From Fidelibacterota bacterium (lineage in GTDB: Bacteria; Fidelibacterota; Fidelibacteria; Fidelibacterales; DSDE01), in contig DSDE01000400.1 of assembly GCA_011049095.1 (NCBI GenBank), forward strand, positions 1-10,127: DNA of 10,127 nt. Direction: 5' to 3'. The first letter of the stretch is position 1; the number at the start of each line of letters is the position of its first letter. The notes below the pieces were generated by a model. It had not been told where the DNA came from. It made no database searches and saw only the letters and a list, made by a program, of their open reading frames with translations. Below, piece by piece: positions 1 to 7,992 of this stretch. Made by a program: the position numbers and the translations under genes.

Positions 1-2
1 CC

Positions 3-443
3 ATTATACGCACCCATATCGAATTTGAACAGAAACGGGGACTTTTTAAAAACAAAACCGAAACCCTGGCAGAAAACCTCTATCTCACCTGGAAAGAGAT
101 GAAAATCATTACTTTTATGAAAGGCGCCATCAGTATCGAAGCCATTTTTGAAAAAACGCCTGACAAAATCGAAGATATTGATAATGTAGCCAAGGTGGAA
201 GCTGTCTCTAAAAATGAGCTGGCCACAGATCTGGACCTGAAAAAGCTAAAACTAAATGAAAAAAAGGTGCGGCATACCATTGAAAATAAATATGGCGTCA
301 AACTGGTGGAAGCCGAACCGATGCTCTATCCCTATTGGGAATGCAATATCAAACATATCAAAGAGGGCAGTAGCAGAACCGTCTATATTGATGCCGTCAC
401 CGGAAAAACCCTGCCACCGGAAACAATGGCGCAACTAAGATGA
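3..443 (+). CDS. C-terminal part of an uncharacterised protein with PepSY-like tail (5' end outside window)
   Basis: The reading frame is open from the left edge (first full codon at 3) to the TGA at 441-443, so the true start lies outside. The ATG at 99 is most likely internal, because the upstream codons read as normal soluble protein and there is no convincing ribosome binding site before it. The visible 146 residues are charged, lysine- and glutamate-rich, with no membrane segment. The last 40 or so residues contain YPYW, then a strand-like stretch, then TVYIDAVTGKTL. This aromatic-plus-'VYIDAxTGK' pattern resembles the final beta hairpin of PepSY-type domains, which occur in peptidase propeptides and in assorted envelope or regulatory proteins. 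That similarity is by eye only and I do not recognise the whole protein. It is on the same strand as the kinases but 293 bases away, so shared transcription is uncertain. Confidence 0.6.
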   Translation: MIRTHIEFEQKRGLFKNKTETLAENLYLTWKEMKIITFMKGAISIEAIFEKTPDKIEDIDNVAKVEAVSKNELATDLDLKKLKLNEKKVRHTIENKYGVKLVEAEPMLYPYWECNIKHIKEGSSRTVYIDAVTGKTLPPETMAQLR

Positions 444-471
444 TCCTAAACCCAAATAAGCTTAGCCTCCG

Positions 472-493
472 GCTTTATCCGTGGGAATAAGGC
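472..493 (+). terminator. Imperfect hairpin after the first gene, possible terminator
   Basis: GCTTTATCC at 472-480 can pair with GGAATAAGGC at 484-493 around a GTG loop. This gives about nine pairs with one G-T wobble and one bulged A. It starts about 28 bases after the stop of the first gene, a usual place for a terminator stem. No run of T follows, so it does not fit an intrinsic terminator. It could be an mRNA 3'-end stabiliser or chance. Confidence 0.25.
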
Positions 494-724
494 GCAAACA
501 ATAGCCCTTCAACGATTTTACCCGTTTCATATCCCCCTTTTGGGAGACCGTTAAGACGCTTTTCACTTCCTTTCCAGATTATACAAGATGGCAAGACACC
601 TTTATCCAAGTTTTTCCTTTATAAATTCTAGTATTTCCTTTATCTTAGAAATAGCCGGTCTTTGAGCCGGATATAGAATCAGGAGCAGACGCATTAAGCA
701 AAAAAACATTCCAAAATCTAAAAC

Positions 725-730
725 AAAGGA
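725..730 (+). promoter_or_regulatory. Ribosome binding site that sets the GTG start of the first kinase
   Basis: AAAGGA lies six bases before a GTG at 737-739. This spacing supports GTG as the true start. The frame gives a short polar lead and then the first PAS module. The ATG at 771 is in a different frame. Confidence 0.65.
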
Positions 731-736
731 ACTATC

Positions 737-3700
737 GTGAATCCTAGATATATCAGCAAGGCAAAAACAAATGAAAGCGATTCATTCTATCGACAGCTAT
801 TCGAAGCTAATTTGGATGCCATCGCAATATTTGGCATCAATCCCGACGGCACAGCCGGACCCATTCTCGAAGTCAACCGCGCCGCAATTAAGCTCTCCCG
901 GCTGCCGCGAGAAAGTATTATCGGTAAAAATATTCAAGATTTTGACCTGGGCTCTGATACTTCAATGGACAGTCTGAGAATCAAAAAGCTTTTAAACCAG
1001 AAATCCATTCGTTTTGAGACAAAGGCCAAAAGTCCCGATGGCAGGGAATTTCATCTGGATATCAGAGCCACTCTCATTGATTACCATGGGCAAAAAGCGG
1101 TGATGAATATCGTGCGGGATATGACGCCCCTGCTCATATTGCAGGAAGCCTACAAATCACTTGTGGACAATTCCCTTCAGGGTATCTCTATCTATCAGGA
1201 TGGCCGGATAGCCTTTGTCAATGATGCCCTTTGCAAAATGAATGGCTACACTCGGGAAGAATTGATGGCTCTCGATCATGAAGAAACGCTGCAGCTGATT
1301 CATCCCGATGACCGGCAGCGGCTTCTTGATTATTATCAAGGAGACCATCAGAGACTTGATGTACCCCATTATTTTACGGCCCGTGGTCTGCGGAAAGACG
1401 GCTCTGTCTGGTGGATGGAAATACAAAGCGCCATTATCACGTACCAAGGCAAAGCAGCTTCACAACTCGTGTACATAGATATTACAGAGCGGCTAAATGC
1501 CGAAAAGAGACTATCTGATGAATTAAAACTACGGCAGGAGATCTTTCAAAACGCCAAAGATGGCATCGTTATTATTAATCAAAATCACAAAATCTATGAC
1601 GCCAATCCTCGCTTTTGTGAAATGCTGGGCTATTCTGCCGATGAAATAAAAAAACTCCATACCTGGGACTTTGAAACCATACAAAATGCGGAAGAAATCC
1701 GGCAAAATTTCAAAGACCTTTCTAGTTTAGATATCAATTTCGAGACCCGCCACCGGCGAAAGGACGGCTCCATTTACCAGGTTGAGATCAGCGCCACAGG
1801 CACCGTCTGGGATGGTCAAAACATGGTATTCTGCACCTGCCGCGACATCACAGAAAAACGGGAATTGGAAGCGGAACTAGAAAACGAGCGAAGACTTCTG
1901 GGGGAAATCATTGACCGGATTCCCCTCCTCATCACCCGCTACGACCCTAAAGGCAAAATGATCTACGTGAATCAGGCTTTTGAAGAAACGATAGGCTGGA
2001 CCACTGAGGAAATAAAAAACTTAGACTTGATGGCTGAAGTCTATCCAGACCCCGATTATCGTCAGATCGCCTATAAGTTTATGCTAAAAGCCAGCAATGA
2101 ATGGCGGGAATTCCAGTTAACAGCAAAAGATGGTCGTCTGGTACCCTCCCGCTGGTCAAATCTGCGCCTCAATGACGGCAGCCAAATTGGCATCGGCTTT
2201 GACCTTACACGGCAAAAAGAAGATGAAAAAGCGCTGCAAGAGAGCGAAGAAAGATTTCGCAAAGCCATTATGACCAGCTCTGATACTATAACCATCAGTC
2301 ATTTTGAGAAAGGAACCTATATTTCAGTCAATGAAGGATTTACTAAAACTACCGGCTACAGCAAAGCTGAAACCATTGGTAAAACGGCTTTTGACCTCAA
2401 TCTCTGGGTTCATCCTGATCTATGGCTCGAAATTTACCAGGCTCTCAAAGATCATGGTTCTGTTGAAAACAAGGAAGTGCTTTTTAGAATGAAAGATGAC
2501 TCTGTCCGCTATGGGCTAATGTCAGCGACACTGCTGCAAATTCAAGACGAAGCCTATCTTATGAGCATCATCAAGGATATCACGGAACTTAAAAAAGCGG
2601 AAATTGAGCTGAGAGAAAAAACAGAGCTTCTCCAAAGTATAACTGGCAATATGCAAGACCTGGTGACTCTCAGCGATTTGAATGGAATCTGCATCTATGC
2701 CAGCCCATCCTTTGAACAACTGGGATACAAGCCATCAGAGCTCGTTGGCCAATTTATGCTGGAGCTGATTCATCCGGAAGACCGATTAGCGGTTGAAGGT
2801 ATTTTTCAGCAGCGTCTGAATACAGACGTGAAGCTGAGGGCGCAGTTTCGCTACCGGCGCAGTGACGGCTCCTATTGCTGGCTCAATACCACCGGCACTG
2901 TTATTTATGACGCTGATGGCAACCCGGAAAAACTGCTCTACAGCACCCATGACATCAGCGCCCAAAAAGAAGCCTACGAAGAGGCGCTCAAATTTAAAAG
3001 CATCACCGACCGGGCGCTGCACGGCGCCGCCATCGCCGATCTCGATGGCACACTAATCTATATAAATCAATATTTTGCAAATATCCACGGCTATCAGCCT
3101 AAAGAACTTATAGGGAAAAAGCTGACTGTCTTTCATAGTCAGCAACAGATGCCAATTGTTGAAAAAGCGCTGCACTTACTGAAAACAAAGGGTGAATTTC
3201 CCCAAACCGAAATCTGGCATATCCGTGAAGATGGCACAGAATTTCCCACCCTTATGAGCGGCGTTTGCATTCGTAATGAAAAAGGAGAGCCCATCTATCT
3301 GGCTGCCAACGCTATTGATATTACCGAGCTTAAAAAAGCTGAACAACAGCTTCTGGAAAGCGAAAGTAAGGCCTCAAAACTCAGCATACTTCTCCGTGCT
3401 ATTCTCGAAAGCCCCCAGGATATGATTGTTTTCGCGCTGGATACCGAGTATCGCTACATCGCCTTTACCAAAGCTCACGAAAAAACTATGAAAAAGATTT
3501 GGGGAAAAGATATCAGGATTGGCAAAAATATGCTGGATTATATCAGCAATCCCAATGACAGGAATAATGCCAAAGCAAACTTTGACCAGACACTGGAAGG
3601 CAATTTTTTTATATTAGAAGAAGAATATGGTAATAGCGCCTATTATCGGACATTCTACGAAGACCGATACAGCCCTCTTATCACTGATGACGGAGAACTT

Positions 3701-4381
3701 ATCGGCCTTACGGTATTTGTTTTGGACATCACCCAGCGAAAAGAGGCTGAGGAGCGAATCAAAAATTCACTTGCGGAAAAAGAGACCCTGCTGCGGGAAA
3801 TTCACCATCGGGTAAAAAACAATTTTCAGCTCATCACCAGCATTCTCAATCTCCAGGCAAATCTTATCGACAGTCCCGAAACGCTGGAAATCTTTCGGGA
3901 GAGCCAAAACCGTATCAAGGCGATGGCAATGATTCACGAACAAATCTATCGCAGCGAAATGAGCAGCTCTGCCAATTTTGCCCTCTACGTCAATAAGCTC
4001 GCGGAATACCTGCGCTCTGCCTATTCACATATCTCCGGAAAAGTTGAGCTGATTGTTCAGATACCCCCAATCGCCTTTCCCAACGACCTGCTCATTCCGC
4101 TGGGATTAATCCTCAACGAACTCATCAGCAACGCTTTCAAACACGCATTTCCTAGAAACAGCGCCGGCACGATTAATGTCCTTTTAGAAAAAAATCAAAA
4201 GGGACACTATACACTCATTGTAAGAGACGATGGCAGCGGCATTCCTGAAGAAAGCGAAACTGGGCAAAGCAAGACCTTAGGTCTCTTTTTGGTCAAAACC
4301 CTGGCGCGGCAAATTCACGGAGAATTAAGCTTAGAAAAGTCTAAGCCAGGCACTAAATGCAGTATATCTTTTGAATATTAA
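737..4381 (+). CDS. Soluble multi-PAS sensor histidine kinase, HisKA_2 type (1214 aa)
   Basis: This is a cytoplasmic sensor kinase that would autophosphorylate on histidine and pass phosphate to a receiver. I see no signal peptide or membrane helix. By eye there are eight PAS modules, at about residues 16-133, 137-257, 264-378, 383-497, 500-622, 627-748, 751-871 and 880-1006. Most carry the VNxxF...GY core and the closing DITE(R/K/L) linker of PAS/PAC units. The transmitter follows: EIHHRVKNN with the paired His1023-His1024 (His1024, just before RVKN, is the expected phosphoacceptor), then an ATPase domain with N-box NELISNAFKH (Asn1127-Asn1132), DDGSGIP (Asp1164 on) and a glycine-poor LGLFLVK lid at about 1181. 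This is the HisKA_2/HWE-like class, not classical HisKA. There is no receiver or output domain. The gene starts at GTG with a good ribosome binding site and lies 61 bases before the hybrid kinase, its probable partner. Ligands of the PAS modules cannot be told from sequence. Confidence 0.93.
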   Translation: MNPRYISKAKTNESDSFYRQLFEANLDAIAIFGINPDGTAGPILEVNRAAIKLSRLPRESIIGKNIQDFDLGSDTSMDSLRIKKLLNQKSIRFETKAKSPDGREFHLDIRATLIDYHGQKAVMNIVRDMTPLLILQEAYKSLVDNSLQGISIYQDGRIAFVNDALCKMNGYTREELMALDHEETLQLIHPDDRQRLLDYYQGDHQRLDVPHYFTARGLRKDGSVWWMEIQSAIITYQGKAASQLVYIDITERLNAEKRLSDELKLRQEIFQNAKDGIVIINQNHKIYDANPRFCEMLGYSADEIKKLHTWDFETIQNAEEIRQNFKDLSSLDINFETRHRRKDGSIYQVEISATGTVWDGQNMVFCTCRDITEKRELEAELENERRLLGEIIDRIPLLITRYDPKGKMIYVNQAFEETIGWTTEEIKNLDLMAEVYPDPDYRQIAYKFMLKASNEWREFQLTAKDGRLVPSRWSNLRLNDGSQIGIGFDLTRQKEDEKALQESEERFRKAIMTSSDTITISHFEKGTYISVNEGFTKTTGYSKAETIGKTAFDLNLWVHPDLWLEIYQALKDHGSVENKEVLFRMKDDSVRYGLMSATLLQIQDEAYLMSIIKDITELKKAEIELREKTELLQSITGNMQDLVTLSDLNGICIYASPSFEQLGYKPSELVGQFMLELIHPEDRLAVEGIFQQRLNTDVKLRAQFRYRRSDGSYCWLNTTGTVIYDADGNPEKLLYSTHDISAQKEAYEEALKFKSITDRALHGAAIADLDGTLIYINQYFANIHGYQPKELIGKKLTVFHSQQQMPIVEKALHLLKTKGEFPQTEIWHIREDGTEFPTLMSGVCIRNEKGEPIYLAANAIDITELKKAEQQLLESESKASKLSILLRAILESPQDMIVFALDTEYRYIAFTKAHEKTMKKIWGKDIRIGKNMLDYISNPNDRNNAKANFDQTLEGNFFILEEEYGNSAYYRTFYEDRYSPLITDDGELIGLTVFVLDITQRKEAEERIKNSLAEKETLLREIHHRVKNNFQLITSILNLQANLIDSPETLEIFRESQNRIKAMAMIHEQIYRSEMSSSANFALYVNKLAEYLRSAYSHISGKVELIVQIPPIAFPNDLLIPLGLILNELISNAFKHAFPRNSAGTINVLLEKNQKGHYTLIVRDDGSGIPEESETGQSKTLGLFLVKTLARQIHGELSLEKSKPGTKCSISFEY

Positions 4382-4442
4382 TCAATTGATACGGAATGGA
4401 TTATTTTTTTCTTAAATTAAAGTATGTCAGAAAGAGGAAGAC

Positions 4443-7400
4443 ATGACTAGTACCAATCCAATACTCGAAAAAGCGAAAATTCTCATCGTAGATGACGAGC
4501 TGATTATCGCTTCAGACATTCAAAGCATCATTGAAAGACTCGGCTTTCGGGTCACCGGTATTGCCGAAGATGCTGCTGAAGCCTGGAAAATGGTGGAAAA
4601 AGAGCTGCCTGACCTTATTCTGATGGATATACGCCTGAGGGGCAAAACCGACGGCATCACCCTTTCTGAAGAAATTCTTAATAAATATGATATCCCCATC
4701 GTCTTTATCAGCGCTTTTGCAGATAATGAAACCCTTGACCGCGCAAAAAAAATCGAACCATACAGCTATCTGACAAAGCCATTTAATACCAGGGACCTTC
4801 ATTCCGCCGTCGAAATCGCCCTCTATAAACACAGCCTCGGGAAAAAACTGAAAGAGAGCGAAGCTCGCCTCAAAAAAAGCGAAACCCTGCTAAACAAAAC
4901 CCAGGAAATTGCCAAAGTTGGCGGCTGGGAATGGGATATAGCATCTCAAACAATGTATTGGACCGATGAGTGCTACCGTATTCACGATATGGAGCCGGAA
5001 GAAGTGGAGCCCGGCTCGCCTGAGCATATTAAACGCAGCCTCGACTGCTATCCCAGCCAAGAGCGGGAAAAAATTTTAAAAGCCTTTGAATTATGCTGTC
5101 AAGAGGGAACACCCTATAAACTGGAATCGCTCTTTCTCACATACAAGGGGCGGGAACTATGGGTGCAGACCTCTGGTGAAGCCGTTTATGAAAATGGAAA
5201 AATCACGAAAGTCATAGGGAATATTCTAGATATCACTGAAAGAAAACAGGCCGAAGCCCATAATCGGCTCCTGGCAACAATGCTGGATACAGCGCCCAGC
5301 TCAATCACAGTCCACAATGCCAATGGAGAATTTCTCTATGCCAACCAAAAAACATTTGAACTCCACGGCTTCTCTAAAGAGGAATTTTTTGCGCTGAATC
5401 TGCAAAATATCGATGTGCCGGAAAGCGCTCAACACACCGAAGCGCGTATTCAAAAGATCGCCGAAACCGGTGAAGTCTCTTTTGAATCATCTCATTACCG
5501 GAAAGACGGCAGCGCCTTTCCTTTGCATATTCTGTCCAAAAGCGTCACTTGGAATCATCAGGCGGCTATCCTCAGCGTCGCCACCGATATCAGTGAACAA
5601 AAAGCCTTTGAGCAGGCTCTCGTAGAGCGGGAAGAACAAATTCAGAGCATTTTCCGCAGCGCGCCCGTTGGTATAGGTATGCTTGTTGATAGGGTCTTCA
5701 AAGCAGTAAATCCCAGCACGACAGAAATAACGGGCTACAGTCGGGAAGAGCTTATTGGTCAAAGCGCCCGAATGCTCTATGCCACAGATGAAGATTTTAA
5801 CTATGTGGAAAGAGAAAAATATGCCCAGATTGCCAAATACGGGCGCGGTGCAGTCGAAACCCGCTGGAAACGAAAAGACGGCGAAATACGGCAGATTCTC
5901 CTCAGCTCCACACCCATTGACCTGAAGGACCTCAGCAAGGGGGTCACCTTTTCCGCGCAGGACATCACCGAGCGGAAACAGGCGGAAAAGGCGCTGCGAG
6001 AAAGTGAAGAACGTTTCAAAGCGCTGCACAATTCAAGCTTCGGCGGCATTACGATCCACGATAAAGGGCTTATTCTGGAATGCAACCAGGGACTTTCAGA
6101 TATCACCGGCTGGTCTTATGACGAGCTTATCGGCATGGACGGCTTGCTGCTCATCGCCGAATCCAGCCGTAATTTCGTCCGCTCCCAAATCGCCGCCGGC
6201 TACGAAAAAGCCTTCGAGGCTGTGGGCATTCGCAAAAATGGAGAAGAATATCCTCTCCGTCTGGAAGCCAGAAGTATTCCCTACAAAAGAAAGCAGGTGC
6301 GGGTGGTAGAATTTCGCGATATCACTGAACAGAAAGCTGCCGAAGCCGCCCTTCAGGAAAGTGAATATAAATTTAGGTCTTTAATTGACCAGGCTGCTGA
6401 AATGCTCTTTCTCCACGATACAGAAGGCAAAATCATTGAGGTAAACCGGGCCGCTATCGAAAATACCGGCTACAGCCGAGAAGAGCTATGCAATATGAAC
6501 GTCATGGATATTGACCCCGATGTGATTGAGCGCGATGACCTGAAAAATTACTGGAAAAAACTGCAGATAGACTCAGAAGCAGTCACTTTTGAATCGCGGC
6601 ACAAACGCAAAGACGGCGCTTTTTATCCGGTAGAAAATACCATTGCTGTGGTTCAGTTAAAGGATAAAAATTATCTATTTGCCCTGGCACGTAATATCAG
6701 CGAACGCAAAGAGGCTGAAGCCCAGCAGCTAAAACTCCGTGAGCAGCTCATTCAGGCACAGAAGATGGAATCAGTCGGCAGGTTGGCTGGTGGTGTAGCA
6801 CACGACTTCAATAATATGCTTATGGTCATTATGGGCCAGGCTGAGCTGGCCATGGGAAAAATCTCACCGGACGACAAACTCTACAGCTATCTGACAGAAA
6901 TCAACAAAGCCGGAGAGCGCTCAGCCAATCTTACCCGGCAGCTTCTGGCCTTTGCCCGCAGACAGACTATTCAGCCCCGCATCGTCAACTTAAATGACAT
7001 TGTTAGCGATATGCTAAAAATGCTGCGACGCCTCGTTGGTGAAAATATTGATCTCGTCTGGCAGCCAGGAGCTAAGATTTGGCCAATCAGGGTGGACCCT
7101 GCGCAGATTGATCAAATCCTAGCCAATCTATCAGTCAATGCACGAGATGCCATTGACAATTCCGGCTTTCTCATCCTCCGCACTAACAATGTGACTTTAG
7201 ATGAAGATTATTGTGGCAAAAACAGCGATTGCAAACCCGGTGAATATGTGCAATTGGTGGTTAGCGATACCGGCTGCGGAATGAGTAAAGAGGTTTTAGA
7301 AAATCTCTTTGAACCCTTTTTCACGACAAAGGCTATTGGAGAGGGAACGGGTCTAGGGCTCAGCACCGTTTATGGTATCGTCAAACAAAATAATGGACAC

Positions 7401-7898
7401 ATCAAAGTCTATAGCGAGCTGGATATGGGCAGCACCTTTAATATCTATTTTCCCCGCTATAATGAAGGCATTCTCACAGTCGACAAGCTAACGAATAAAG
7501 AAAATATCCTTGGCGGGAATGGGACAATATTATTAGTTGAAGATGAAGCTGCCATTCTCCATCTCAATCACGAGCTGCTGAATGATCTTGGCTATACTGT
7601 GCTCAAGGCTATTAGCCCCGATGAGGCAATAAAAAAGGCAGCCTCCTACGAAGGCAAAATTCATCTGCTCCTCACCGATGTGATTATGCCTGGAATGAAT
7701 GGCCGCCAGCTTGCTGAGCAATTAATCGCCAATAGACCTGATATGAAAATTATCTATATGTCAGGCTATACCTCTAATGTCATTGCCCGACACGGCGTGC
7801 TGGATAAAGGCGTGCAATTCATACAGAAACCCTTTACCAAAGCTACCCTGGCTAAAAAAATCCGTCAGGCCATCAATGATATCCACGATAAGGATTAA
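4443..7898 (+). CDS. Hybrid histidine kinase REC-(PAS)5-HisKA-HATPase-REC (1151 aa)
   Basis: A soluble hybrid kinase with receivers at both ends. The N-terminal receiver (about 11-130) has the acidic pair Asp17-Asp18, phosphoacceptor Asp62 in LILMDIRL, Ser90 and Lys112 in TKPF. Five PAS modules follow at about 150-270, 274-390, 397-516, 519-636 and 639-757; the first has the WEWD start seen in PAS_3-type folds. A short coiled linker leads to a classical HisKA domain with VAHDFNN, phosphoacceptor His787. The ATPase has its N-box at Asn895-Asn899, DTGCG at 942-946, FEPFFTTK and GEGTGLGL at 966-973. The C-terminal receiver (about 1029-1148) has VEDE at 1032-1035, Asp1079 in LLTDVIMPG and Lys1129 in QKPF. 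All catalytic residues are present. The expected route is His787 to Asp1079, while Asp62 may take phosphate from the upstream kinase; that is inference. There is no HPt or DNA-binding domain. The ATG has AAAGAGGA (4431-4438) four bases upstream. Confidence 0.94.
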   Translation: MTSTNPILEKAKILIVDDELIIASDIQSIIERLGFRVTGIAEDAAEAWKMVEKELPDLILMDIRLRGKTDGITLSEEILNKYDIPIVFISAFADNETLDRAKKIEPYSYLTKPFNTRDLHSAVEIALYKHSLGKKLKESEARLKKSETLLNKTQEIAKVGGWEWDIASQTMYWTDECYRIHDMEPEEVEPGSPEHIKRSLDCYPSQEREKILKAFELCCQEGTPYKLESLFLTYKGRELWVQTSGEAVYENGKITKVIGNILDITERKQAEAHNRLLATMLDTAPSSITVHNANGEFLYANQKTFELHGFSKEEFFALNLQNIDVPESAQHTEARIQKIAETGEVSFESSHYRKDGSAFPLHILSKSVTWNHQAAILSVATDISEQKAFEQALVEREEQIQSIFRSAPVGIGMLVDRVFKAVNPSTTEITGYSREELIGQSARMLYATDEDFNYVEREKYAQIAKYGRGAVETRWKRKDGEIRQILLSSTPIDLKDLSKGVTFSAQDITERKQAEKALRESEERFKALHNSSFGGITIHDKGLILECNQGLSDITGWSYDELIGMDGLLLIAESSRNFVRSQIAAGYEKAFEAVGIRKNGEEYPLRLEARSIPYKRKQVRVVEFRDITEQKAAEAALQESEYKFRSLIDQAAEMLFLHDTEGKIIEVNRAAIENTGYSREELCNMNVMDIDPDVIERDDLKNYWKKLQIDSEAVTFESRHKRKDGAFYPVENTIAVVQLKDKNYLFALARNISERKEAEAQQLKLREQLIQAQKMESVGRLAGGVAHDFNNMLMVIMGQAELAMGKISPDDKLYSYLTEINKAGERSANLTRQLLAFARRQTIQPRIVNLNDIVSDMLKMLRRLVGENIDLVWQPGAKIWPIRVDPAQIDQILANLSVNARDAIDNSGFLILRTNNVTLDEDYCGKNSDCKPGEYVQLVVSDTGCGMSKEVLENLFEPFFTTKAIGEGTGLGLSTVYGIVKQNNGHIKVYSELDMGSTFNIYFPRYNEGILTVDKLTNKENILGGNGTILLVEDEAAILHLNHELLNDLGYTVLKAISPDEAIKKAASYEGKIHLLLTDVIMPGMNGRQLAEQLIANRPDMKIIYMSGYTSNVIARHGVLDKGVQFIQKPFTKATLAKKIRQAINDIHDKD

Positions 7899-7992
7899 TA
7901 CCTGATAAAAAACAGAGCCCCTCATAGAGCGAAGATAAGCTGGCGCCACGGGGTATGCTATCCTGAGCAAAGCCCAAGATCCATTCGGTTTT
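7899..7992. other. Short gap between converging genes
   Basis: These 94 bases separate the TAA of the hybrid kinase from the TAG of the oppositely oriented oxidoreductase. The gap has CCCC at 7918-7921 and GGGG at 7950-7953, which could close a long weak stem, and the 8-base palindrome TGGCGCCA at 7941-7948. On the minus strand a run of six T follows GAGGGGCTC, whose stem is only three pairs. I see no strong bidirectional terminator. Confidence 0.45.
7957..7982. repeat. Possible decayed copy of a dispersed intergenic repeat
   Basis: The segment holds ATCCTGAGCAAAGCCCAAGATCC. It resembles the short 'ATCCTGAGCGAAG...AAGGATC' elements found many times between genes in numerous bacterial genomes and metagenome contigs. 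The match is imperfect (AAAG for GAAG, AAGATC for AAGGATC), and only one copy is in the window, so repeat status cannot be shown here. Its place between convergent gene ends is typical for such elements. Confidence 0.3.

Larger units (their letters stand above)
444..736. other. Intergenic region before the first kinase gene
   Basis: This stretch holds no credible gene. It contains a short imperfect hairpin at 472-493 and an AT-rich pyrimidine-heavy section at about 600-650. It ends in the ribosome binding site of the kinase gene. A promoter for the kinase pair would be expected here, but I cannot point to a clear -35/-10 pair. A TATAGAAT-like -10 candidate at 672-679 lacks a matching -35 box. 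Confidence 0.5.

Noticed and set aside
99..443. A complete 114-residue gene starting at the ATG at 99
   Set aside because: The frame is open upstream to the window edge with protein-like composition, and there is no convincing ribosome binding site, so this ATG is more likely an internal methionine.
589..604. TGGCAAGACACC as a sigma-54 promoter for the first kinase
   Set aside because: The -24 half is a fair match, but the GC of the -12 element is missing at the required spacing.
4381..4410. ATCAATTGAT palindrome followed by seven T, as a terminator between the two kinase genes
   Set aside because: The palindrome has no loop and is AT-rich, and the T run starts 13 bases after it, so it would not form a stable intrinsic terminator. 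Co-transcription of the two kinases remains the simpler reading.
4512..4832. 106-residue open frame on the minus strand over the first receiver
   Set aside because: It is antisense to a receiver domain with all catalytic residues, so it is a frame shadow.
5487..6029. 180-residue open frame on the minus strand inside the hybrid kinase gene
   Set aside because: It lies wholly antisense to a gene with intact PAS and kinase motifs, and its translation has no recognisable domain and a cysteine/phenylalanine-rich shadow composition.
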